From Caldilineaceae bacterium (lineage in GTDB: Bacteria; Chloroflexota; Anaerolineae; Caldilineales; Caldilineaceae), in contig JAJDZJ010000188.1 of NCBI GenBank assembly GCA_022824685.1, forward strand, positions 1 through 64,000: 64,000 nucleotides of DNA, given 5' to 3'. The notes under the pieces are model-generated. The model was given only the letters and a program-made list of their open reading frames with translations. It did not search any database and was not told the origin of the DNA. The position numbers and the translations under genes are program-made. This document shows, piece by piece, positions 55,147 to 64,000 of the stretch. Position 1 is the stretch's first letter. Each line of letters opens with the position of its first letter.

Positions 55147-56448
55147 CTAGCCGTGTTCAGCGGGGACGGGGAAAAGATGCGTCCGGCCCAGCCAGAGCGC
55201 CAGCGCGCCCAACGTCGCAGAGATGACCACGCCGCTAACAGCCACCGCCACGACGCCGCTGATCGAATAGATGCCCCCGGTCCCCAGACTGCCGGCGGCT
55301 GACGCGATCGCCACCATGGCCTCGTTGATGCCCTGCACGCGCCCCCGATGCCGCGAGCCCTCCAGCGCCGCCGACAGCAGGGAGGAACCGGCGATATAGC
55401 TGAAGTTCCAGCCCAAGCCGAGAAGAAACAGGGAGAGAAACAGTACGGGCAGCTCGGTTGAGAGCGGCATCATGATCGCGGCCAGCACCTGTACAAGCGC
55501 CCCGGCAAAGATCATTGGCACACGCCCGACACGCCCTGCCAGCCATCCGCTAAGGCCTGAGAGACCAAACATCCCCAGCGTGTGCGCCATCAGCACATAG
55601 GAGATCGCCTCGGCATCGTAATCGGCGCGGTTCATATGCAGCGGTGTAACCACCATCAGCAGTGTCATCACCAGCTGCCCAATCGCCATCGCCGCAATCG
55701 CCAGCTGCACCTCCGGAATCTTCAGCAGCTGAAAAACCTGTCTCATTCCTCGCTGGGACTCATCGTCCGCCGCCTGCGCCGCAGCTGCGCCGTCCCCGGG
55801 GCTTACGGCAGCCTTGGCAGCTCTTGCTTTCTTTTCCAGAATGGCGGCCAGCTCCTTGGGATCGGGCCGCAGCGCGACGAGAAGCAGAATCAGCGCCAAC
55901 GTCATCAGGCCAGCGCCGATCCAGAACGGCCCCACGTGTTCATGAAAGCCCTGCGCACGCGCTAGCCCGACGGCCGGCTCAACCAGCAGGGGTCCGCCTA
56001 CGGCGCCAACGGTGCCGGCAAACACGATCATGCCGATGACCTTGGCCTGCTGCGCCAGCGGAAAGATCTCCGCGGCGGCGTAACGGGTCTGTTCCAGGGC
56101 GGCCCGGCCTACCCCCAGAAGAACCGCGCCGCCTAGAAATGCGACAAGCGAACCGGCGCTGATCGCCGAGGCTGAGACCAGCATCCCGAAGATCACAAAG
56201 GAAAGGCCAACGGCGAGCCCGATACGGCGCCCGGCCTTGTCCAGTAGCCAGCCCAGCGGGTATCCAGCCCCCGCCCGGCCCATCATCGACAGCGCATTGG
56301 GAAGCCCGATAAGCTGTACGCGGCCGCTCAGGGAATAGGAGATAATCGGCGTCAGCACGAAGCTGGCGATCATGGCAGCGCTGTTCAAACTGCTGACCAC
56401 AAACAGTGTGATAATGAGCCGCCGCTGAACGCGGGACATTCGAACCAT
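55147..56448 (-). CDS. MFS transporter
   Basis: ~12 hydrophobic segments; LGWLLDKAGRRIGLAVGLSF loop motif. Confidence 0.88.
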   Translation of the reverse strand: MVRMSRVQRRLIITLFVVSSLNSAAMIASFVLTPIISYSLSGRVQLIGLPNALSMMGRAGAGYPLGWLLDKAGRRIGLAVGLSFVIFGMLVSASAISAGSLVAFLGGAVLLGVGRAALEQTRYAAAEIFPLAQQAKVIGMIVFAGTVGAVGGPLLVEPAVGLARAQGFHEHVGPFWIGAGLMTLALILLLVALRPDPKELAAILEKKARAAKAAVSPGDGAAAAQAADDESQRGMRQVFQLLKIPEVQLAIAAMAIGQLVMTLLMVVTPLHMNRADYDAEAISYVLMAHTLGMFGLSGLSGWLAGRVGRVPMIFAGALVQVLAAIMMPLSTELPVLFLSLFLLGLGWNFSYIAGSSLLSAALEGSRHRGRVQGINEAMVAIASAAGSLGTGGIYSISGVVAVAVSGVVISATLGALALWLGRTHLFPVPAEHG

Positions 56449-56939
56449 GGAGAAGGAGTCCTTCGCAGAACTGGCCAGCCCGGCTCTCCGCAGACCGGGT
56501 ATGGGGAAGACCTGTGCTGGGGATGGCGTGGGTTACATTGTAAACAGACATCCATCATTCAGCAATTGCTGGCAATTCCCAAAACTCCAGCACGTTCTAT
56601 TGCCTCACTGTTCGCTGGCTCCGCAGCCTGCATGCAACTCTCCAATGCTCGTTTCCTGCCCAGAACCGCCTCCAATCCGGCCCGTCCCATTCTGCTCAGG
56701 TGGGACATAACGGTTTTAGTGGACGACAAGAATGAAGCCGCAAATTCTTGCGGCGAACAGGGGGTTGTGGTACGGTTCAACCGGTTCGGGCTTTGATCAA
56801 TCCAGTTCCAGCCAGTAGACGGAACGCCCAACCATCTGGCCAGAACTCTCTTGACCAGGTCATCGTCCCAGTTCTCTCAGATTCGCCCAACACCCCAGTT
56901 CCGAGACCCGCCGGTTCACCAACTGCGAAGGAAAGCGCG

Positions 56940-58349
56940 ATGGCATCGAACGCAAAACCGAATATCGTCCTGTTCGGCATCGACTCGCTGCGGGCAGACC
57001 ATATGAGTTGCTACGGATACGAGCATCTTACCAGCCCCTACCTGGACCGGTTCGCCTCCCAAGGCGTGCTTTTCGAAAACACGTTCAGCGCTCACATTCC
57101 GACCACGAGCGCTTACGCCTCCATGCTTACGGGCATGGACGTCTTTTCGACGCAGGTGGTGGCGCTGCGTCACCAGGGCCCCCTGCGTCCGGAGGTTAAG
57201 ACGCTAGCTGAAATCCTGCGCGACGAGGGATACCACACCGTCTGCGTCGGCTTCGACGGCAACCCCAGCAGCCGGGGCTTTGACGAGTATCTCAGCTATA
57301 CGGCCTGGGGGTCCTGGGAAGAGGGACGCCTTCCCAAAGCGCAACTCCTGAACGAGCAGGCGATCCCCGCGATCGATCGCATGGTCAATGATGACAGGCC
57401 CTTCTTTCTGTTCCTGCGCCACATGGACCCGCACGCGCCCTATCTGCCTCCGGAACCGTATGAAAGGATGTTCTTTCACGGCGACGAGTGCGATCCCGGC
57501 AACACATCGATGGAACCGGTTCTGGCCTTCAAGCCCTTCCGCGACTTCCTCGCGTCGTGGCTGCCGCCGGGCATCACTGACAAGGACTATGTCATCGCTC
57601 AATACGATGGCTCGATTGCCTACATGGACGCCGCGATTCAGTCGATCTTCACCGCACTTGAGGCGCATGGCATCTTCGACGAGACCATCGTGGCCATCAA
57701 CGGCGACCACGGTGAGACTTTGTACGACCATGAGTGCTGGTTTGATCATCACGGCATCTACGACAACGTACTGCATGTACCACTGATTCTTCGCTTCCCG
57801 CCCAAGCTGCCCGCCCACCGCCGAGTCTCTGGCTTCAATCAACATAAGGACCTTGTTCCCACGCTCCTTGAACTGGCCGGCATTGACGCAGGCATCGACT
57901 TCGACGGGCGCTCCCTACTGCCGATGATAGAGGGCCGGGTTGCCTCCCACGGGAGTGAAATCTACATCACTGAGTGTACGTGGATGCGAAAGCACGGCTG
58001 GCGCACGCCTCAGTGGAAGCTGATGCTCGCGCTGGAACCGGATTTCCACTTCAAGCCACCGGTTGAACTCTATAACCTTGTCGAAGACCCGGATGAGAAC
58101 TGCAATCTGGCCGAGGCGCTTCCGAATGTCGTCGCTGCCCTGACCGCCCGACTGGAGGCCTGGGAGAGCAAGCGGGAGGCGGAAACCGGACTGCCGAATC
58201 CGATCCACCACCAGGGCGACTGGCATGGCCTCAAAGGGGTCGGTCCTTTCACCAGTTCGCAGCAGGCTTACGACTCACTCTACATTGGCGACTCGAGCGC
58301 GGCCCGGCGTTTGCAGGCAAAATCGCGGGAAGCCGACGAGAAGGAATAG
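56940..58349 (+). CDS. sulfatase-fold hydrolase lacking CxPxR (Thr at nucleophile position)
   Basis: NIVLFGIDSLRADHMSCYGYEHLTSPYLDRFA, HIPTTSAYASMLTG, INGDHGETLYDH; start 56940 preferred. Confidence 0.88.
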   Translation: MASNAKPNIVLFGIDSLRADHMSCYGYEHLTSPYLDRFASQGVLFENTFSAHIPTTSAYASMLTGMDVFSTQVVALRHQGPLRPEVKTLAEILRDEGYHTVCVGFDGNPSSRGFDEYLSYTAWGSWEEGRLPKAQLLNEQAIPAIDRMVNDDRPFFLFLRHMDPHAPYLPPEPYERMFFHGDECDPGNTSMEPVLAFKPFRDFLASWLPPGITDKDYVIAQYDGSIAYMDAAIQSIFTALEAHGIFDETIVAINGDHGETLYDHECWFDHHGIYDNVLHVPLILRFPPKLPAHRRVSGFNQHKDLVPTLLELAGIDAGIDFDGRSLLPMIEGRVASHGSEIYITECTWMRKHGWRTPQWKLMLALEPDFHFKPPVELYNLVEDPDENCNLAEALPNVVAALTARLEAWESKREAETGLPNPIHHQGDWHGLKGVGPFTSSQQAYDSLYIGDSSAARRLQAKSREADEKE

Positions 58350-58364
58350 GGCAGGGAGAGCGCG

Positions 58365-59795
58365 ATGACCTCCTCCGCGCAACCGAACATCGTTCTTCTC
58401 GGCATCGACTCGCTGCGGGCCGACCATCTGAGCTGTTACGGCCACCACCGGCTGACGACGCCCCACCTAGACCGTTTTGCCTCCCAGGGTGTCCTGTTCG
58501 AAAACACGTTCAGTCCACACATTCCAACGACCAGCGCCTATGGAATGATGCTGACCGGCATGGACATATTCAGCACCCAGCTGGTGGCGCACAGGCCGAA
58601 AGGTCCGCTGCGGCCGGAGATAAAGACACTGGCTGAAGTCCTGCGGGAGCAGGGCTATCGCACGGTCTCGGTCGGGCTTTCCGGCAGGGCCAGCGCCCGC
58701 GGCTTCGACGAGTACCTGAACTTCAGGCAGATGGGCAGTTGGTCCCAGGGGCGCGTGCCCAAGGCCCAGAGGTTGAATGAGCTGGCCCTGCCCGCGCTCG
58801 ACCGCCTGGTTGATGATGGCAGACCATTCTTCCTCTTTCTGCGTCACATGGACCCCCATTCACCCTACCTGCCGCCGCAGCCCTTCGAACGTATTTTTTA
58901 CCACGGGGACGAGTGCGATCCCGCCAACCGGTCGATGGAACCGGTCTTTGCATTTGAGCCGTTCAAGCATACGCTCATCGACATGTTGCCGCCTGAAATA
59001 AGCGACAGGGCGTATGTGAACGCACAGTATGACGGTGCCATCGCTTATATGGACGCCTGCATCCAGTCGATCTTCACCGCGCTCGAAGCGCACGAGATCT
59101 TTGACGAGACCATCGTTGCGGTCAATGGCGACCACGGTGAGGAGCTCGACGAACACGGATTCTGGTACGACCATCATGGCCTCTATGACACTGTGCTCCA
59201 CGTGCCGCTGAAGCTGCGATACCCGCCCAAATTGCCGGCGGGCAGGCGCGTGGCGGGGTATAACCAGCACAAAGACCTTGTGCCGACAATCCTGGAGCTT
59301 GCCGGCATCGACGCCGGCGTTGATTTTGACGGGCGTTCTCTGCTGGCCATGATCGCAGGTGAGGAGGCGTCGCACGAAAGCGAATTCTACATCACCGAGT
59401 GCGCGTGGATGCGCAAACACGGCTGGCGCACGCCCCATTGGAAGCTAATCCGCGCGCTCGAGCCAGACTTTCATTTTATGCCGCCGGTCGAACTCTACAA
59501 TTTGGTCGAAGACCCAGGGGAGAGGTGCAACCTGGCCGAGGAGCTTCCTGAGGTGGTGTCGGCGCTCACCGCGCGCCTGGAGGCCTGGGTGAGCAATCGG
59601 GAGGCGGCGACGGGTCTGCCCAATCCCATTCACCACCAACCGGGTTGGCATGAAATCGAGGGCATCGACTACTTCGCCAGTTCACAGCAGGCCTACGACA
59701 ATCTGAGAATTGGCCGTCCCAGCCAGGAGGCGCTGCAGCGGGAACAGAGGCTACGAAACCTTGAAGGAAACAAAGATCAGGTCGAAACTGTTTAA
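58365..59795 (+). CDS. sulfatase-fold hydrolase, tandem paralog, lacking CxPxR
   Basis: NIVLLGIDSLRADHLSCYGHHRLTTPHLDRFA, HIPTTSAYGMMLTG; closely similar to 56940-58349 product. Confidence 0.88.
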   Translation: MTSSAQPNIVLLGIDSLRADHLSCYGHHRLTTPHLDRFASQGVLFENTFSPHIPTTSAYGMMLTGMDIFSTQLVAHRPKGPLRPEIKTLAEVLREQGYRTVSVGLSGRASARGFDEYLNFRQMGSWSQGRVPKAQRLNELALPALDRLVDDGRPFFLFLRHMDPHSPYLPPQPFERIFYHGDECDPANRSMEPVFAFEPFKHTLIDMLPPEISDRAYVNAQYDGAIAYMDACIQSIFTALEAHEIFDETIVAVNGDHGEELDEHGFWYDHHGLYDTVLHVPLKLRYPPKLPAGRRVAGYNQHKDLVPTILELAGIDAGVDFDGRSLLAMIAGEEASHESEFYITECAWMRKHGWRTPHWKLIRALEPDFHFMPPVELYNLVEDPGERCNLAEELPEVVSALTARLEAWVSNREAATGLPNPIHHQPGWHEIEGIDYFASSQQAYDNLRIGRPSQEALQREQRLRNLEGNKDQVETV

Positions 59796-59860
59796 GGCGG
59801 GGGCCGTGGATATTCAACCGGTTGACTCTCGCTTGAACGCCTCAATACGGAGCTAGATTC

Positions 59861-60658
59861 ATGAAACTCGGCGCAAATTCAGTCCTCTTCGGCGGTTACG
59901 ACATGGAGACCGCTTTCCGCTGCATCGCGATGGCCGGTTACGACGGCATCGAGATGGCTGCGATCGACGCGATGGCCCAACACCTGGTTTTGGACCGCTG
60001 GCAGGAGCTGGCGCCAGAGATCAAGAAGCTGGCCCAGACTTACGAATTGGAGCTGCTGGCGATGGAGCAGCCGAGCAGAGACCGGGATCTGATGGAGAAG
60101 GCGATGCAGGCGGCCGTGGAGTGCGGCATCCCTATCGTAAACTGCGGTCCGGGCGGAGAGAGCGGAGACGAGGAAAGTCTCGTTCAGACTATCGACGAAC
60201 TTGGCGAGCTTACACAGATGGCTGAGAGATACGGTGTAACGCTGTGCGTGAAGGCGCATGTGGGAGCCAGTATTTTCGATACGCCGACGACGCTGCGGGC
60301 GATGGAGGCAATCAGCTCGTCCAACTTCGGCATAGACATGGACCCGTCGCACATTCACCGCGCCAACGAGAACCCGGTCGACGCGATCGCGGCGGTGATC
60401 AGCCGCGTCAAACACGTGCACATACGCGACTGCAAAGGGCGCCAGCAGGGACCCGGCAAGCCGGAGCTGCAGGCGAACGGACGCGGGGAGATCGACCTGG
60501 TTGGCTACGTGCGGGTCCTGCACGAGAATGGCTATGACGGTCCGCTGAATCTCGAGGTGATTGGCGCCAGGGAATACAGTTTGGAGCAGTGCTGTGTGAT
60601 CGCGGCCGAGAGTCGCGGCCACATGCAGGCCTGCCTGCAAGCGTGCGGCGCGCGTTAA
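59861..60658 (+). CDS. sugar phosphate isomerase/epimerase (xylose isomerase-like TIM barrel)
   Basis: MAGYDGIEMAAI, FGIDMDPSHIHRANENPVDAIA, VKHVHIRDCKG, NLEVIG. Confidence 0.85.
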   Translation: MKLGANSVLFGGYDMETAFRCIAMAGYDGIEMAAIDAMAQHLVLDRWQELAPEIKKLAQTYELELLAMEQPSRDRDLMEKAMQAAVECGIPIVNCGPGGESGDEESLVQTIDELGELTQMAERYGVTLCVKAHVGASIFDTPTTLRAMEAISSSNFGIDMDPSHIHRANENPVDAIAAVISRVKHVHIRDCKGRQQGPGKPELQANGRGEIDLVGYVRVLHENGYDGPLNLEVIGAREYSLEQCCVIAAESRGHMQACLQACGAR

Positions 60659-60743
60659 ATCAGCCGTGTTAGACTTTCTTGCCGCTTAACGACGCTACCG
60701 GACCGGATAAACCTTCATTCATCTCTGAAATGGGGAGAGTGCT

Positions 60744-61532
60744 ATGCTCACTTCACAACAGATTCAACAGTTCAACGCCGATGGCTTTTTGAATGGCGGG
60801 CAGGTGCTTCGCGACGATGAGGTGGAGACATTACGAACCGAGGTGATGCGCGTCATTGACGAGCGCGAACGCGAAGACATCCCCCAGCCCGTGATGGTCC
60901 GGAATATGAGTAGAGACGGCGACAAGGCAGTTTGGCAGATCGTCAATATATGGGAGGCCAGCGTGCCCTTCCGCGAGTTGATGGCGAGGAAGGAGATCAC
61001 CACCGGAATCGCGCAATTTACGGGCGCCAGCGAGCTTCGCATCTGGCACGATCAGATCCAGTACAAGCCGCCCGAGACAGGCGGCACGACCCACTGGCAT
61101 CAGGACGCGCCCCTCTGGCCGATAATCAGGCCGATGACCGAAGTAACTGCCTGGGTTGCGCTGGACGACGCAGACGAAACCAACGGCTGCATGTCGATGG
61201 TACGGGGCTCGCACAAGTGGGGCAACAAGATTGAATACCTGAACCAACTGGAAGATATCCAGGAGATGCCGACCGAGTACGAGGGACGCCCGCTTCAGGT
61301 TGCGAGTTGCCCGGTGAAAAAGGGTGAGGTCCACTTTCACCACGCGCTCACATGGCACGGTTCCCACGACAACAACAGCGAACGGCCCCGGCGGGCCATC
61401 GCCCTCCATTACATGACCAACGAGACCTTCTATGTCGCGAGCGGCGAGCATGTGATGAAGGAGTTTGTTGAGGTGGAAGACGGCCAGAAGCTGCGCGGAA
61501 GGCACTTTCCACAGGTGTACTCTGAAAGTTAG
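60744..61532 (+). CDS. phytanoyl-CoA dioxygenase family protein
   Basis: THWHQDAPLWPI, WVALDDADETNGCMSMVRGSHKWG, HHALTWHGSHDNNSERPRRAIALHYM. Confidence 0.9.
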   Translation: MLTSQQIQQFNADGFLNGGQVLRDDEVETLRTEVMRVIDEREREDIPQPVMVRNMSRDGDKAVWQIVNIWEASVPFRELMARKEITTGIAQFTGASELRIWHDQIQYKPPETGGTTHWHQDAPLWPIIRPMTEVTAWVALDDADETNGCMSMVRGSHKWGNKIEYLNQLEDIQEMPTEYEGRPLQVASCPVKKGEVHFHHALTWHGSHDNNSERPRRAIALHYMTNETFYVASGEHVMKEFVEVEDGQKLRGRHFPQVYSES

Positions 61533-61644
61533 GCGTCTGCACTGTGTATCCTTGAACAGACCCGCACCCAACGGTGCGCAAGCAGTTTTGGCTTTACCGA
61601 AGTCAGCCACTGGATAGGCATACAACTGAGCGGGGATTCACTTC

Positions 61645-62910
61645 ATGATTCGAATCGGCATTGTCGGCTGCGGCCGCATTCTAAACGCCCATCTTCACGG
61701 TTACCGGCTGCTGCGGGAGGCCGGTTACGACAGCTTTCGCATTACCGCGCTGTGCGCGCGCAAGGAGGACGACGCGTTGATGTTCCGCAAGCGCGGGGAG
61801 GGGCCGCCGCCGCGCGCGGCAGTGCTGGCGCCGGAGACAGGCGACCCGCTGGCTGCGCCGCACATCTATCTGGACGAGTTTCAGCCGGACACGGACGTAG
61901 CCGTCTTCACCGACTACCGGGATATGATTGCGGCTGACGTGGTCGACGCTGTGAACGACTTCACGACGTTGTCCATGCACCACCAGATCGGCGCGGCTGC
62001 CTTTGACGCGGGATTGCATCTGCTCGTGCAGAAGCCGCTGGCGATATCGGTGGCGGCGGCGCGCCTGCTGGTCGACAAGGCCGAGGCCAAGGGGTTGACA
62101 TTGGGCCTGTTCGAGAATGTACGCCAATCGGCAGGGACGCGTGCCGCGTCCTGGGCCATCCGACAGGGCTTGATCGGAGACCTTCAGCTAGCCTTGCTTG
62201 GCGGGATCGGCGGTCTGTGGTCGCCGGACAAGATCGTGGCCGAAACACCATGGCGTCACCGCAAATTGGAGGGCGGCGGCGGAGGCGCGATCGATATTGG
62301 CGTGCACGTGATGCACATGGTGCGATACGTATGCGGGGAGGTTGTCGCGGTCAATGGTACGGTCCGCACCTTCGAACCCCAGCGCTATTTGTTCGGTGAC
62401 CCCGCCGCCGGGCCAAGCGTAGAGGCCAACGTGGACGACACCTATCTGGCGACCGTCACCTGTGAAGGCGGCGCGCTGGCGCAACTGATGTGGTCCTGGG
62501 CCGGGCACGGCGAGGAGACCTCGATTCCCGGCGCGCCGGTGTACTATGGCAGTCGAGGATGCATAAAAGGCGGCGAAATCGTGAGCGACGATGGCAGCCG
62601 CCGCAATCTTCAGGATACTTTCTGGGCCGAAGCGGACTCCGACCTGCTTGACGTTCAGTTCCCTCTGGTGGGGCCAAATGAGACACGGCTGACCGACCCC
62701 TTCGCCATTCAACAGTTCGACTGGCTGCTGGCCATCGCGCGCGGCGGCCAGCCGGAGACCGACGGCGAGGAGGGCCTGCGAGACCTGGCTGCGGCGTTCG
62801 GCATGATTGAGTCTTCGGCATTGGGACGAACCGTGACGATGGCTGAGCTACTTTCGGGCGCAGTTCGCGGCTACCAGCAGGAGATTGATGACCACTTCGG
62901 TTTGGCATAG
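61645..62910 (+). CDS. Gfo/Idh/MocA family oxidoreductase
   Basis: MIRIGIVGCGRILNAHLHGYRLL, LLVQKPLAISVAAARLLVDKAEAKG. Confidence 0.9.
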   Translation: MIRIGIVGCGRILNAHLHGYRLLREAGYDSFRITALCARKEDDALMFRKRGEGPPPRAAVLAPETGDPLAAPHIYLDEFQPDTDVAVFTDYRDMIAADVVDAVNDFTTLSMHHQIGAAAFDAGLHLLVQKPLAISVAAARLLVDKAEAKGLTLGLFENVRQSAGTRAASWAIRQGLIGDLQLALLGGIGGLWSPDKIVAETPWRHRKLEGGGGGAIDIGVHVMHMVRYVCGEVVAVNGTVRTFEPQRYLFGDPAAGPSVEANVDDTYLATVTCEGGALAQLMWSWAGHGEETSIPGAPVYYGSRGCIKGGEIVSDDGSRRNLQDTFWAEADSDLLDVQFPLVGPNETRLTDPFAIQQFDWLLAIARGGQPETDGEEGLRDLAAAFGMIESSALGRTVTMAELLSGAVRGYQQEIDDHFGLA

Positions 62911-63225
62911 CCGGGGATGGTGGATTGGTCTGACGAGAGTCAATGTTCTGTTGGAAGCTGTCCTGGACTCTTCTGCGGTGGTTGCCACAGTAGTGACAAT
63001 GTGATGGCATTTATGGAGTTATGTCGGATTGTGGATGAGTAGATTGAGACCTACTCACAATATTGAACGCCCCTGCCTTCACCGAACGCTGGCAACGATT
63101 ACGCCAACAAGATGCTAGACCACGTCAGAAAGTTGGAACGGGCAGAGGAAGCCGCTTCATTTCACATTTTGAGAAGCGTAAGGAAGCTCATCAATACCTG
63201 TAGACCGAATCAGGGAGAGATTTAG

Positions 63226-64000
63226 ATGCGACGAGTCGGAATCGTCGGAGCAGGCGGGATTTCCAGAACACACGCCGACCGCTGGAACCAGATGCCAGGC
63301 GTGGAACTGGCCGGATTTTACGACATTATCGAGGATGCCGCCCAGCGTGCGGTTCAACGTTCCGGCGGCAAGGCGTTCAGTAGCATGGACGAGTTGTTCG
63401 AGGCCGTGGACTACGTGGACGTGTGTACGCCGGGCACGGCGCACGTCGGGCCGGTGGTGGCCGCGTTGGAGGCGGGTCTGCCGACCGTTTGCGAGAAGCC
63501 TCTGGCCAACAGCGTTGCGGATTGTGAAAAGATCGTTGAGGCGGCCGAACGAACGGACATGCCCCTGTTTGTCGCGATGGTTGTGCGGTTCTTTCCCCAG
63601 TTCGCCAAGGCCAAGGAGGTGCTGGACAGCGGGGCCATTGGCGCGCCGGGCGTCATCCGAACTGTGCGCAGCGGCAGCTTCCCCGATTCCAGCGCTGGCT
63701 GGCGCAAGGGTCTGGCCATCACCAGCTACTACGCCGACTTTGCGCAGAGCGGCGGCGTGCTGCTGGATCTCTGCATCCACGACATTGACTTCCAGCGCTG
63801 GTGTTTCGGCGAGATCGAGCGCGTGTTTGCGCGCGGCATGATGTTCGCGGGCAAGGAACCGAAGGACCACGCGCTGCTCACCGTTCGATTTGCAAACGGC
63901 GCCGTCGGCCACATCGAAGGCAGCTGGTCATACCCGCGCGGGCGCTTCGCGACGCGAATCGAAATCGCCGGTACGGGCGGAGTGATCGAGTGGGACTCGC
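63226..64000 (+). CDS. Gfo/Idh/MocA family oxidoreductase (truncated by window end)
   Basis: ATG 63226 MRRVGIVGAGGISRTHADRWNQM..., VDVCTPGTAHVGPVVAALEAGLPTVCEKPLANS; frame open to end. Confidence 0.88.
   Translation, partial: MRRVGIVGAGGISRTHADRWNQMPGVELAGFYDIIEDAAQRAVQRSGGKAFSSMDELFEAVDYVDVCTPGTAHVGPVVAALEAGLPTVCEKPLANSVADCEKIVEAAERTDMPLFVAMVVRFFPQFAKAKEVLDSGAIGAPGVIRTVRSGSFPDSSAGWRKGLAITSYYADFAQSGGVLLDLCIHDIDFQRWCFGEIERVFARGMMFAGKEPKDHALLTVRFANGAVGHIEGSWSYPRGRFATRIEIAGTGGVIEWDS

Overview
This is a GC-rich bacterial chromosomal window. Gene content and order suggest a Chloroflexota-like organism, but that is inference only. It is dominated by amino-acid biosynthesis on the + strand. (i) A LysW (amino-group carrier protein) alpha-aminoadipate lysine cluster at ~0.8-6.8 kb: homocitrate synthase, homoaconitase large and small subunits, NUDIX, lysW, lysX, lysY. 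(ii) An ilvB-ilvN-ilvC-leuA operon at ~15.3-21.3 kb. (iii) gltB-gltD, leuC-leuD, a methyltransferase, leuB, ppc, cimA and ilvD at ~24-41.3 kb. Two ABC exporter half-transporters, a CxPxR sulfatase and a coiled-coil PD-(D/E)XK-like protein lie between (i) and (ii). The right-hand third (~41-64 kb) is accessory/catabolic: acyl-CoA ligase and dehydrogenase, sulfatases and sulfatase-fold proteins, phytanoyl-CoA dioxygenase-like proteins, a GHL6-like glycosidase, MFS, TIM-barrel isomerases, Gfo/Idh/MocA oxidoreductases, and decayed mobile/R-M remnants. The most interesting unannotated signals are RNA-level. Two apparently complete leader-peptide attenuators each have a promoter, a short ORF rich in the end-product amino acid, mutually exclusive hairpins and an intrinsic terminator: a Lys-codon leader before the lysine cluster and a Leu-rich leader before ilvB. 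A third candidate is a 45-aa uORF between ilvC and leuA, whose perfect Shine-Dalgarno is complementary to an anti-SD-like ATCACCTCC next to the leuA RBS. Structures were folded by eye and homologies judged from motif memory; no database search or folding program was run.
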